The notes beneath the pieces were generated by a model, which was given only the letters and a program-made list of their open reading frames with translations, was not told the origin of the DNA and ran no database searches. A program made the translations under genes and the position numbers. This document shows, one piece after another, positions 37,804-50,135 of a stretch of DNA of 64,000 nucleotides. This DNA is from Paraburkholderia graminis C4D1M (GTDB lineage: Bacteria; Pseudomonadota; Gammaproteobacteria; Burkholderiales; Burkholderiaceae): assembly GCF_000172415.1 (NCBI RefSeq), contig NZ_ABLD01000001.1:434001-498000 (forward strand), in the 5' to 3' direction. Every line of letters begins with the position of its first letter. The stretch's first letter is position 1.

Positions 37804-37979
37804 CTCTTTCTCCTGTGAGCCGACGCTTTGGCGTCGTGATCGTCGTCCATGCAACTTTCGTTGCGGGCGATCGGGACTGATGTGTTGTCCGCGATCCATG
37901 AAGAGGAGTGTAGGTCAACTCTTGCGGCTATAATCGGCCGTTAATCGGAAACACCGTCTCGTTCTAGTGGACAATAGCC

Positions 37980-38870
37980 ATGCAACTGGATGACATGCGG
38001 ATTTTCGTCGCGACTGTCGACGCGCATAACTTCACCGCCGCTGCGAAACGCCTGTCGCTGTCGAAGCAGTTTGTCAGCCGCCGCGTAATGGCGCTCGAAG
38101 AAGCGCTCGGCGTGCCGCTGCTCGTGCGCAACACGCGCAAACTGGCTGTCACCGAGCTGGGTCAGGAATTTTATGAGCGGGCCAAACGCATTCTCGGCGA
38201 GGTCGAGGACGCCGAGCAGGCCATGTCGCTGCGGCGCGCCGGGCCGCGCGGCCTGCTGCGGGTGAGTGCGCCGATGTCGTTCGGCATGATGCATTTGTCG
38301 CCGCTCGTCGCCGACTTTCTGCGCGAGCATCGCGACGTGCGTTTCGATATGGAGTTGAGCGACCGTACCGTCGATGTGGTCGGCGAGGGCTTCGACATGG
38401 CGGTGCGGATCGGCGTGTTGCCGGACTCGACGCTGATTGCGCAGAAATTATTCGACGTGAATCTCGTCGCGTGTTGCAGTCCGCGCTATCTGCGCCGTCG
38501 CGGGACACCGGCCGCGCCCGCCGACCTCTCGCGCCATTCGTGCCTGCTTTACGGGCACGGCGGTGTCGTGGCGTGGGAGTTCGCCGTGGATGGCGTGTTG
38601 AAAAGCTTCGAAGTGCAGGGGCCGCTGCGCGCGAACAACGGCGATCTGATTCGCGATGCGGCCGTGGCCGGCCTCGGAATAGTTCGGCTTCCTGATTTCA
38701 TTGTCGCCGACGCATTGCGAAGCGGCGAGCTCGTCACCGTGCTCGACGAATTTCTGCCGAGCCCGACGGGCGTGTATGCGGTCTATCCGCAACATCGGCA
38801 GAGTTCGTTGACGATTCGTGCTTTCGTCGACTTTCTGCGCAAGCATTTGAAGAAGCGCCTGACGGCGTGA
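37980..38870 (+). CDS. LysR-family transcriptional regulator
   Basis: A 296-residue regulator: N-terminal winged helix-turn-helix (MRIFVATVDAHNFTAAAKRLSLSKQFVSRRVMALEEALGVPLLVRNTRKLAVTELGQ), then the two-lobed effector domain (about 90-290), with GLLRVSAPMSFGMMHLSPLVADFL near its start. It belongs to the group of LysR proteins usually divergent from pirin-type enzymes. The intergenic region has a TATAAT at 37929-37934 and must carry both promoters. Confidence 0.93.
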   Translation: MQLDDMRIFVATVDAHNFTAAAKRLSLSKQFVSRRVMALEEALGVPLLVRNTRKLAVTELGQEFYERAKRILGEVEDAEQAMSLRRAGPRGLLRVSAPMSFGMMHLSPLVADFLREHRDVRFDMELSDRTVDVVGEGFDMAVRIGVLPDSTLIAQKLFDVNLVACCSPRYLRRRGTPAAPADLSRHSCLLYGHGGVVAWEFAVDGVLKSFEVQGPLRANNGDLIRDAAVAGLGIVRLPDFIVADALRSGELVTVLDEFLPSPTGVYAVYPQHRQSSLTIRAFVDFLRKHLKKRLTA

Positions 38871-38918
38871 ACGCCAGGCGCCGCATTACTCAACTTTCAA
38901 TCGACACTCAGGCGTCAT

Positions 38919-39935
38919 TCAGCCGTCGCGGAAAATAAAGCTGTAGCCGTTCAATGCGGGCACGCCGCCAAGGTGCGCATACAGCACGCGCGAGCCTTCC
39001 GGAAACTCGCCGTTGCGCACCATGTCGATCATGCCGTGCATCGACTTGCCCTCGTACACAGGATCGGTCAGCACGCCTTCAAGGCGCGCGCACAAACGGA
39101 TGGCCTCCAGCGTGCCCGCGTTCGGCAAGCCATATTCCGGGCCGCCGAAGCGCTCGTCGAGCACCACGTCCTGAGCGGTGATGTCACGCGCGAGGCCCAC
39201 TTTCTCCGCTGTTTGGCGAGCGATTCTCGTGATCTGCTCGCGCGTCTGCGCGGGCTTGGCCGATGCGTCGATACCGATGACGCGCTCGGCGCGGCCGTCG
39301 GCGGCGAAGCCCACCACCATGCCGGCCTGCGTGCTGCCCGTCACCGAGCACACCACGATATAGTCGAACCGAAAACCGAGTTCCGCTTCCTGCTGACGGA
39401 CTTCTTCCGCGAAGCCGACAAAGCCGAGGCCACCGAGCGGATGGTCCGAGCAGCCGGCTGGAATCGCATACGGCTTGCCACCGGCGGCGCGCACGCTTTC
39501 CAGCGCATCTTCCCAGCTTTTGCGAAAGCCTATGTCGAAGCCGTCCGGCACGAGACGCACGTCGGCGCCGAGTATGCGCGACATCTGGATATTGCCGACG
39601 CGGTCGTACACCGCGTCCGAATAGTTCACCCAGTTCTCCTGCACCAGCACGCACTTCATGCCGAGATGCGCGGCAACCGCGGCGACCTGGCGTGTCTGAT
39701 TCGACTGAATGCCGCCGATCGACACGAGCGTGTCGCAGCCCTGCGCGAGCGCCTCGGGAATCAGGTACTCGAGCTTGCGCGTCTTGTTGCCGCCAAACGC
39801 AAAGCCGCTGTTGCAGTCCTCGCGCTTCGCATAGAGATGCACTTTGCCGCCCAGATGATCGCTCAGGCGCTTGAGCGGCTGGATGGGCGTCGGCCCGAAA
39901 GTGAGCGGGTAGCGGGGGAAGCGTTGCAGGTTCAT
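38919..39935 (-). CDS. acdS: 1-aminocyclopropane-1-carboxylate deaminase
   Basis: Breaks ACC, the plant ethylene precursor, to ammonia and 2-oxobutanoate. The 338-residue PLP enzyme has Lys 51 ([11 protein letters not shown]), Ser 78 (IQSNQTR), Tyr 294 and Glu 295 ([11 protein letters not shown]) and Leu 322 ([12 protein letters not shown]). Glu 295 and Leu 322 separate true ACC deaminase from D-cysteine desulfhydrase, so the call is specific. Start ATG 39935 and the 338-residue length are standard. It is divergent from the Lrp-type regulator at 40097. This gene is typical of plant-associated Burkholderiaceae. Confidence 0.96.
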   Translation of the reverse strand: MNLQRFPRYPLTFGPTPIQPLKRLSDHLGGKVHLYAKREDCNSGFAFGGNKTRKLEYLIPEALAQGCDTLVSIGGIQSNQTRQVAAVAAHLGMKCVLVQENWVNYSDAVYDRVGNIQMSRILGADVRLVPDGFDIGFRKSWEDALESVRAAGGKPYAIPAGCSDHPLGGLGFVGFAEEVRQQEAELGFRFDYIVVCSVTGSTQAGMVVGFAADGRAERVIGIDASAKPAQTREQITRIARQTAEKVGLARDITAQDVVLDERFGGPEYGLPNAGTLEAIRLCARLEGVLTDPVYEGKSMHGMIDMVRNGEFPEGSRVLYAHLGGVPALNGYSFIFRDG

Positions 39936-40096
39936 GGCATCTCCGTGATCGATGGGTCCGGCGCGGGCAAGCGGTTGCCGCGTTCAGCACATGGTAGGAA
40001 AAATGCCGGGAAATGAGCTTGCGAAGAAAATGCGTCAGGCGTAACTTTGAGACCGACGATGCTGCTTCCGTTTAATTTTATTTCGCCGTGGAGCCA
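39936..40096. promoter_or_regulatory. acdS-acdR divergent promoter region
   Basis: 160 bases between two divergent starts. For the regulator, TTGAGA (40047-40052) and TTTAAT (40071-40076) are spaced 18 bases and could be -35/-10. A TTGCGAAG/CTTGCGAA-type AT-richer stretch around 40010-40030 is a reasonable place for the Lrp-type protein to bind, but no operator is certain. I saw no -24/-12 promoter for acdS. Confidence 0.45.
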
Positions 40097-40624
40097 ATGA
40101 ACAAAACGAAAGTTCGCGCTGCTTCAGCGGCGCCCGCCGCCGGCAATGCCCCCAGCGACTCTCTGCAATCGCTTGACCGCATCGACCGGGCGATCCTGCG
40201 CCAGTTGCAAACGGATGCGTCCATCTCGAACGTCGCGCTGGCGGCAAAAGTAAAGCTGAGCGCGCCGGCCTGCTTGCGGCGCGTCGAACGTCTAAAGGAA
40301 TCTGGCCTGATTCGCGGCGTGGTTGCGTTGATCGACCCGAAGTCCGCGGGCGCGGGCATGCTCGTGATCATCGGCGTGGTGCTCGATCGCTCCACGCCCG
40401 AATCGTTTGCGAACTTCGAAAAGGCCGCGCAGAAAGTGCCGGGCTGCATGGAGTGCCATGTCGTGACCGGCGAATTCGATTACTTCATGACCATCCGCAC
40501 GCGCGACAGCGACAGCTTCAATCGCCTGCATGCCGAGCAGTTGCTCTATTTGCCCGGCGTGCGGCAGATCCGCTCGTTCATGGTGCTCAAGGAAATTCTG
40601 TCGACCACCCGTTTTCCGCTTTGA
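40097..40624 (+). CDS. acdR: Lrp/AsnC-family regulator of acdS
   Basis: A 175-residue Lrp-type regulator: helix-turn-helix (LDRIDRAILRQLQTDASISNVALAAKVKLSAPACLRRVERLKESGLI) and a C-terminal RAM/AsnC ligand domain (VVLDRSTPESFANFEKAAQKVPGCMECHVVTGEFDYFMTIRTRD). In other bacteria the gene beside acdS, acdR (Lrp type), is needed for its ACC-induced expression. The divergent position here fits that. ATG 40097 has GGAG only 3 bases upstream; the alternative GTG 40088 would lack a ribosome site. Confidence 0.88.
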   Translation: MNKTKVRAASAAPAAGNAPSDSLQSLDRIDRAILRQLQTDASISNVALAAKVKLSAPACLRRVERLKESGLIRGVVALIDPKSAGAGMLVIIGVVLDRSTPESFANFEKAAQKVPGCMECHVVTGEFDYFMTIRTRDSDSFNRLHAEQLLYLPGVRQIRSFMVLKEILSTTRFPL

Positions 40625-40827
40625 CGTCTTCTGTAACGGTTCGCGTTCGCCGGCGTGAAGCGAAAAACACGCGCATGCTATTGGAGGTTGTCATTAATGC
40701 GGCGCTCGCGCGACTAATACTCGGGGCCATTCGAGCCACGCGAAACGCGCCGGGCCGCGTGAACCGCGCGTGAACCGAAAGGTATCGCCGTTATGCAGGT
40801 GCAATGAGGACAGACAGGACAGACATC

Positions 40828-41571
40828 ATGAACATCGACAAACGTATCGACACCAAGCGCTCCCGCTCGCGCGTGGCAAGAATTTCCGTTGGCATCGGCT
40901 TCGGCGCGCTCGCACTGCTGCTCGCGCAACGCATGGCGTTTTCGTCGGAAAACGCGGTGCCGATCGCGCCGCCTGCGCTTGACGAGCCCGTCTCCGCCGC
41001 GTCGGCGCATGAAGAAACCGCGGTCTTCGCGGGCGGCTGCTTCTGGGGCGTGCAGGGCGTATTTCAGCACGTGCGCGGCGTGAAGCAGGCGGTGTCCGGC
41101 TATTCGGGCGGCCAGCGCGACACGGCGCATTACGAAACGGTGAGCGGCGGCGCGACCGGCCACGCTGAATCGGTGCAAGTCGCGTTCGATCCCGCGCAAG
41201 TCACCTACGGCCAGTTATTGCAGGTGTACTTCTCGGTGATTCACGACCCGACGCAATTGAATCGCCAGGGCCCGGACAGCGGCACGCAATACCGGTCGGC
41301 GGTGTTCCCATTGAACGATGCGCAGCGGCGAGTCGCGCAGAGCTATATCGCGCAACTCGAGAAAGCGCATACATTCACGGCACCCATCGTGACAAAGGTG
41401 GAACCGTTCAAGGGCTTTTATCCGGCCGAGTTCTATCACCAGAACTACCTGACGCAACATCCGAACTCGGGGTACATTGCGCTTTACGATTTGCCGAAGG
41501 TGGCCAGTTTGAAGCGCCTTTTCCCCCATCTGTACAGTGACAAACCCGTGCTTGTTCAGGCTGCGCAATGA
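40828..41571 (+). CDS. msrA: exported peptide-methionine (S)-S-oxide reductase
   Basis: Reduces methionine-S-sulfoxide in proteins. The catalytic motif AGGCFWGVQGVF is followed by YSGGQRDTAHYETVSGGATGHAESVQV, FFSVIHDPTQLNRQGPDSGTQYRSAV-like and the YHQNYL end, so the MsrA domain is complete. Before it, residues 1-60 contain a basic start and a hydrophobic segment (ISVGIGFGALALLLAQRMAF), which suggests periplasmic export or membrane anchoring. ATG 40828 has an AGGA site; ATG 40804 is an alternative in the same frame. No msrB is adjacent. Confidence 0.92.
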   Translation: MNIDKRIDTKRSRSRVARISVGIGFGALALLLAQRMAFSSENAVPIAPPALDEPVSAASAHEETAVFAGGCFWGVQGVFQHVRGVKQAVSGYSGGQRDTAHYETVSGGATGHAESVQVAFDPAQVTYGQLLQVYFSVIHDPTQLNRQGPDSGTQYRSAVFPLNDAQRRVAQSYIAQLEKAHTFTAPIVTKVEPFKGFYPAEFYHQNYLTQHPNSGYIALYDLPKVASLKRLFPHLYSDKPVLVQAAQ

Positions 41572-41623
41572 GGCGCGCGGCGTCGTCCGGTCATGGGCCT
41601 AATGAGCCTTGAATCGGCTTTAG

Positions 41624-41653
41624 AAAAAGCGCTGCCCCGTGCAGCGCTTTTTT
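41624..41653 (+). terminator. intrinsic terminator after msrA
   Basis: AAAAAGCGCTGC-CCCGT-GCAGCGCTTTTTT: a long perfect stem with flanking A and T runs, likely active on the plus strand. Confidence 0.9.
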
Positions 41654-41968
41654 ATTGGCTTCTCTCGCGGTGAAGAGAGGCGGCTGGAGGCGCGCCTCCA
41701 CGTCGTAGGCCCGCATCTTGCACTAGCAGGTCCGTCGGCAAAACTTTCGCTCTGTCTGTTCCGACGAATACCGTAGCAGTAAGCCTTGTGCATTGCGGTA
41801 GAGGGACCTGGCGCAGTAACCGGTTTTGCCGTGCAACGCATCCTGTTGCTGAAAAACTTACATGCCGCGCGTAGCAACGCGGCGGTCGCCCGAGTTCATC
41901 GCCCGACGCGCTGGGCTTGGAGCGAGCAAACGTAACCCTCTTCGCGATACGCGAGATTGGAGGCATTG

Positions 41969-42865
41969 GTGTTGAACAGCCGTAGAAAGCGGATCAACGA
42001 GGTCCGCAATAAACAAACAGGCATCGCGGCAATTTGCGGGGTAGCCGTCGCCATCGGCGGCGTTGCTGCTCTTCCGGGGACGGCGTTCGCGCAAACGCCT
42101 TCGCCATTGGGCGAATGGCAGTACTCGGTGGGCATTCCGCTGCAAAAGATGTGGCAGCCGACGATCCCCGACTGGCAATTGCGCGTTGGCGCTGCAGCGT
42201 CGTTTCAGCCGCGCTACGAAGGCTCGGACCGCTATCACCTGATGGCCGGCCCGAGCATCGACGTGCGCTATAAAGACCTGTTCTTCTTATCGAGCGGCGA
42301 AGGTTTCGGGGTCAACTTCGTGCAAGGCCCGAACTGGCGCGCGAGCCTCGCAGCGGTCTACGACCTGGGCCGTCGCGCACACGACGATCCGCAGGAACTG
42401 AACGGTCTGGGCAATATCAATGCCGCGCCGGGGCTCAAGCTGTCCGGCGAATACGTCATATCCAAAGACTTTCCGCTGGTCTTGCGCGCGGACGTGCGCC
42501 GCTATTTCGGCGGATCGAATGGATGGATCGGCGATCTCGGCGCATATATGCCGATGCCCGGCAGCACGAAGAAATTCTTCTGGTTCGCCGGCCCGAACGT
42601 CACGCTCGCGGACTCGACTTATATGAATAGCTGGTTCGGCGTGAATCAGCAACAGGCGGCGCATTCGCAGTTTCGGCAGTATCACGCGAGCGCGGGCTTC
42701 AAGTCGGTGGGCTTCGGTATCAGCGCTGTGTGGCTGTTCGACAAGCACTGGTTCGCTACCGCCGACGGCGCGTTCCAGCAACTCGTCGGCAGTGCGGGGA
42801 ATAGTCCGGTCACGCATCGCAAGGGCAATGGCGTTGCGGACATATCGATCAACTACCGGTTTTGA
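41969..42865 (+). CDS. MipA/OmpV family outer-membrane protein
   Basis: A beta-barrel of about 298 residues. A signal peptide ends near ALPGTAFAQ. The MipA/OmpV pattern is clear: LRVGAAASFQPRYEGSDRYHLMAGPSIDVRYKDLFFLSSGEGFGVNFV, then alternating strands, a HNSQFRQYHASAGFKSVGFGISAVWLFDKHW-like segment and the terminal aromatic YRF. Members are outer-membrane porins or murein-scaffold proteins. The start is uncertain: GGAGG at 41959-41963 fits GTG 41969 or TTG 41972, and no ATG is available. Confidence 0.88.
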   Translation: MLNSRRKRINEVRNKQTGIAAICGVAVAIGGVAALPGTAFAQTPSPLGEWQYSVGIPLQKMWQPTIPDWQLRVGAAASFQPRYEGSDRYHLMAGPSIDVRYKDLFFLSSGEGFGVNFVQGPNWRASLAAVYDLGRRAHDDPQELNGLGNINAAPGLKLSGEYVISKDFPLVLRADVRRYFGGSNGWIGDLGAYMPMPGSTKKFFWFAGPNVTLADSTYMNSWFGVNQQQAAHSQFRQYHASAGFKSVGFGISAVWLFDKHWFATADGAFQQLVGSAGNSPVTHRKGNGVADISINYRF

Positions 42866-42926
42866 GTGACGCACAAACGTGCAAGCGACAGGAAGCGTAA
42901 CCGGACCGGTTACGCAACCAGCGCGG

Positions 42927-44750
42927 TTACGGATTCACGTGCGGCGCCGCTTGCAGCCGATGCGTGTTTTTCGACGCTGCAGCGGCGGATGCCGCCGCTT
43001 CCGATACGCCTGCGGGACCGGCTGCAATATCGCTCGGACGCGAACTGCCGACCGCCTGCGGATAGAGCGCGAGCAACGCGCGCAATACGCCGTTGGTCCA
43101 GCCGAATCCATCCTGCAACGGATATTCGCCGCCACCCGCGGACACGCCGGGCGAGGCCGCTTCCACATCGTATTTTTCGACGAGTTTTCCAGTGTGCTGA
43201 AAGTAAGAGACGTTGGTCTTGATCCAGCGCGTCGCGATGGTTTGCGCGAGCGCGGGTTCGCTGTAACGGCGCAGGCCGATCACCGCGAGATATTGCAGAG
43301 GCGCCCAGCCGTTTGGCGCATCCCATTGCTGACCGCTCGCGACCAGTGTAGTAGCGAGGCCGCCGGGGCGCAGCAACTGGCGCTGCACGGTCGCTGCGAC
43401 GGCCTTCGCCTGCTGCCGGCTCGCGACGCCCGCATAAAGCGGATACACCGTGGCCGCGGTCAGCCTGTGCGTGAGCGTGCGATGCACGAAGTCGTAGTCG
43501 CCGAACGCCTGCAATTGCGGGTCCCACAGCACGCGTCGAATGGTGTCGGCGCGGCTCGCGGCGCGCTGCGCCATGTTCTCCGCATGCGTGACGTCGCCGC
43601 GCATCCGGTACGCCTTCGCAAGCGCGCGTTCGAGATCGACCAGCAGGCAGTTCAGATCGACGGGCACAAGCGAAGTGACATCGACGGTAGCGAGCGTCTT
43701 GCCGTCGGCGAACCAGCGCGAGCTGAAGTCCCAGCCCGTTTCGCCGCCCGCGCGCAGATTGCGCCACAGGTCCTCCGCGTTGCGTTGCGGCGTTTGCTGC
43801 GACGTGGCGACGTCTTCGCGATACGACTCGTCGCGTGGCGCTGCGCGCTCGTCCCAGTAACGGTTGAGCAGCGTGCCGTCCGCGAGGCGCACGACATGGC
43901 GGTTCGCATGGCCGGCGGCGAGGCCCTCGCTGCCGTTCATCCAGTAGGCGTATTCGCGTTGCAGCTCGGGCAGGTATTGGGCGTAGACAGCGTCGCCGTC
44001 CTTCTCGGCCACGAGCCGCACCATCTGCGCGAAGAAAGGCGGTTGCGAGCGGCTCAGATAGTAAGTGCGGTTGCCGTTTGGAATATGGCCGTATCGATTG
44101 ATCAGGGTTGCGAAATTTTTCAGTTCGTCGACGACCCACGCATGCCGGCCGCTTGCCTCAAGACCGAGCATGATGAAGTACGAGTCCCAGTAATAGATTT
44201 CGTCGAAGCGGTCGCCCGGCACGATGTACGCATCGGGCAGCGGCAGCAGCGACGACCAGCGGCTTGCAGTCGAGTCCGGCTCGCGGCGTAATACCGGCCA
44301 GAGCGTATCGATGTGGCTCACCACGTCCTCGTTCGGATTGGACACGTAGCTTTTCGATGCTCTTGCAGGCAGCGTGAAATTGCGCTTCACGAAGTCGCCG
44401 AGATTGAAGCCGGGCTGCTGCCGCGTGCTCGCGTAGTCGGCGGCGATCTGCTCTGGGGGCGCGAGCGGCACCATATCGGCGAACGTCTTGCTGTCCGGAA
44501 AGAGGTGAGCGAGCTGGACGTCGCGATAAAGCTCGGGATATTGCCCGGAAGGCGGGACGGGCACAACCGGCGATGCCTGCGACGGCGGCTCGACGTGCAG
44601 CGCGACGCGCGTGATGCCGTTCGCCGTGTGGGCAACGTCGGCAGTAGAAGCAGCAAAAGCAGCAGTCGCGAAAGACGCATGCAGCACGAACGCCGCAACG
44701 AGCGCGCTGCGCAAACGAAGGCGGTTGGAAGCGAAGGCTTTATCGGTCAT
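42927..44750 (-). CDS. treA: periplasmic alpha,alpha-trehalase
   Basis: Hydrolyses trehalose to two glucose. The 607-residue GH37 enzyme has a signal peptide (1-34, ending AAFA), both family signatures (PGDRFDEIYYWDSYF and QWDAPNGWAPLQY), and the acid/base neighbourhood GETGWDFSSRWF. The other catalytic Glu is expected in EKYDVE. A variable tail after about 560 is Ala-rich. Signal peptide and length match the periplasmic TreA type. Convergent with the MipA gene, 61 bases apart. Confidence 0.95.
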   Translation of the reverse strand: MTDKAFASNRLRLRSALVAAFVLHASFATAAFAASTADVAHTANGITRVALHVEPPSQASPVVPVPPSGQYPELYRDVQLAHLFPDSKTFADMVPLAPPEQIAADYASTRQQPGFNLGDFVKRNFTLPARASKSYVSNPNEDVVSHIDTLWPVLRREPDSTASRWSSLLPLPDAYIVPGDRFDEIYYWDSYFIMLGLEASGRHAWVVDELKNFATLINRYGHIPNGNRTYYLSRSQPPFFAQMVRLVAEKDGDAVYAQYLPELQREYAYWMNGSEGLAAGHANRHVVRLADGTLLNRYWDERAAPRDESYREDVATSQQTPQRNAEDLWRNLRAGGETGWDFSSRWFADGKTLATVDVTSLVPVDLNCLLVDLERALAKAYRMRGDVTHAENMAQRAASRADTIRRVLWDPQLQAFGDYDFVHRTLTHRLTAATVYPLYAGVASRQQAKAVAATVQRQLLRPGGLATTLVASGQQWDAPNGWAPLQYLAVIGLRRYSEPALAQTIATRWIKTNVSYFQHTGKLVEKYDVEAASPGVSAGGGEYPLQDGFGWTNGVLRALLALYPQAVGSSRPSDIAAGPAGVSEAAASAAAASKNTHRLQAAPHVNP

Positions 44751-44997
44751 CGGCTGAGCCAGGAGAAGGAACGCATGAATGAATAAGCGGGCATTGTTCG
44801 CATCATTGACCGCGGCCGGTCCAGCAAAGTTGCGTGCTTCTTGCGGTCTTCACGAAGTAAGTCAGAGCGCGCTCACGCACGCAAAAAACGAGACCCGTCC
44901 TGTATGATTAAGCGTTTGCATAGCCACGCATGAATCTCGCCGGAGCCCTGAAAAATATTCCGGATCGCAATGATCCGCCTTGCCGAATATAGAAAAA

Positions 44998-48606
<3,609 letters not shown>

Positions 48607-48643
48607 CCGCAAACGGATCAGCATAGCGACACGGAAAGAACGA

Positions 48644-49489
48644 ATGAGCCAGCCAGAATTCGACGCACGGCAACGCATGAGCGATTTCGACATCGAGTTG
48701 AAATTGCTGCTGGAGGCTATTTACCTGAAGTACCAGCACGATTTTCGCCACTACGCGATGTCGTCGCTGCGCCGCCGCCTGTCGCAGGCACTCGATGAGT
48801 TCGGGCTCGGCACGCTGTCGCAATTGCAGGACCGCATCATGCGCGACAGTGAGCAGTTTTCGCGGCTGTTCCAGTATCTCACCGTGCAGGTCAGCGATAT
48901 GTTTCGCGATCCTGCCTATTTTCTCGCGCTGCGTGAACATGTGTTGCCGCGTCTTCGCACGTATCCGTCGATCAAGGTGTGGGTCGCCGGCTGCAGCACG
49001 GGCGAAGAGTTATGGTCGCTGAAGATTCTCTTCGACGAAGAGGGCTTGACCGAACGCACGCTGTTCTACGCGACCGACATCAACCCCGACGCGCTCGCGC
49101 GCGCCGAAGCCGGCATTTACGCGCTGGACCGCATTCAAGGCTTCACGCAGAACTATCTCGCTGCGGGCGGCACGCGCTCGCTGTCGGACTACTACCACGC
49201 GGCGTATAGCGGCGCGCGTTTCGCCGGCTCGCTCAAAGGCCGCGTGGTGTTCGCCGACCACAGTCTGTCCACCGACGAAGTCTTTCTCGAAGCACACCTC
49301 GTCTCGTGCCGAAACGTGCTGATCTATTTCGATCGCGGCTTGCAGGACCGCGCGTTGGGGCTATTCGAAAACGCGCTGGTACGGCGCGGTTTTCTCGGCC
49401 TCGGCAGCAAGGAGACGTTGCGGTTTTCCCGTCATTACGAAGCCTTCGACGAATTCCGTCCAGGCGAGCGTATTTACCAGAAGCGCTGA
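48644..49489 (+). CDS. cheR: CheR-type protein-glutamate methyltransferase
   Basis: A 281-residue SAM-dependent methyltransferase. The N-terminal CheR_N helices (KLLLEAIYLKYQHDFRHYAMSSLRRRLSQ) are followed by the MTase domain with VWVAGCSTGEELWSLKILF, ATDINPDALARAEAGIY and the CRNVLIYFD motif. It lacks a C-terminal TPR extension. No chemoreceptor, CheA or CheW gene lies near, so its substrate may be the neighbouring CHASE3 kinase or another non-flagellar receptor. It lies 37 bases after the kinase stop. Confidence 0.94.
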   Translation: MSQPEFDARQRMSDFDIELKLLLEAIYLKYQHDFRHYAMSSLRRRLSQALDEFGLGTLSQLQDRIMRDSEQFSRLFQYLTVQVSDMFRDPAYFLALREHVLPRLRTYPSIKVWVAGCSTGEELWSLKILFDEEGLTERTLFYATDINPDALARAEAGIYALDRIQGFTQNYLAAGGTRSLSDYYHAAYSGARFAGSLKGRVVFADHSLSTDEVFLEAHLVSCRNVLIYFDRGLQDRALGLFENALVRRGFLGLGSKETLRFSRHYEAFDEFRPGERIYQKR

Positions 49490-49499
49490 GACCAACGTG

Positions 49500-50126
49500 A
49501 TGCCGCGCTCAATCACTCAACCTGACGTCGACGCAGCGCGTGACGCACAAGATGCGCGCGCGTGCGAACTCGTCGTGATCGGCGGTTCGGCTGGCGGCAT
49601 GGAGGTCATCAACTTGCTGCTCGCCGCGCTGCCGGCGAGCTTTGCACCCGCTGTGATGATCGTCATGCATCTGCCGCCCGACCCGCCGAGCTATCTCGTG
49701 CATGCGTTGGCGCACCGTTGCGGGTTGCCCGTGATCGAACCGGACGCGGGCGAGCAGATCATGCCGGGCCGCGTGCATGTCGCGCCGCCCGGCTATCACA
49801 TGCTGGTCGAAGTGGACCGGACCGTTGCGCTTTCAACCGATGCGGCCGTGCGTTTCTCGCGGCCTTCCATCGACGTGCTGTTCGAGTCCGCGGCCGACGT
49901 GTATCGCGAGCATTTGCTGGCGCTGCTGCTCTCCGGTGCGAACGACGACGGCGTGAATGGCTTGCAGCGCGTGCGTGCGTTGGGCGGCGTCGCGTGGGTG
50001 CAGGACCCGGCCACCGCCATGTCGTCCGAGATGCCGCGCACCGCGATTGAACGCGGCGCGGCCGACTACATCTATTCTCCCGAAACCATGGCCCGGCGGC
50101 TCGCAGCATGGCCGGCCTCTCTCTGA
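49500..50126 (+). CDS. cheB: CheB-type methylesterase without receiver domain
   Basis: A 208-residue protein consisting only of the CheB catalytic domain: IGGSAGGMEVINLLL (nucleophile Ser), VMIVMHLPPDPPSYLVHALA (His), and the Asp region LLLSGANDDGVNGLQRVRALGG. The N-terminal receiver of classical CheB is absent, so phosphorylation control must come from elsewhere. Paired with the CheR gene 10 bases upstream; the gene could start at GTG 49497 as well. Together they suggest reversible methylation in the kinase pathway. Confidence 0.92.
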   Translation: MPRSITQPDVDAARDAQDARACELVVIGGSAGGMEVINLLLAALPASFAPAVMIVMHLPPDPPSYLVHALAHRCGLPVIEPDAGEQIMPGRVHVAPPGYHMLVEVDRTVALSTDAAVRFSRPSIDVLFESAADVYREHLLALLLSGANDDGVNGLQRVRALGGVAWVQDPATAMSSEMPRTAIERGAADYIYSPETMARRLAAWPASL

Positions 50127-50135
50127 CCCGATGCC

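Noticed and set aside
39936..40000. Sigma-54 promoter for acdS
   Set aside because: A GCAA..TTGCC stretch is off by one base from GG-N10-GC spacing, so it was not called.
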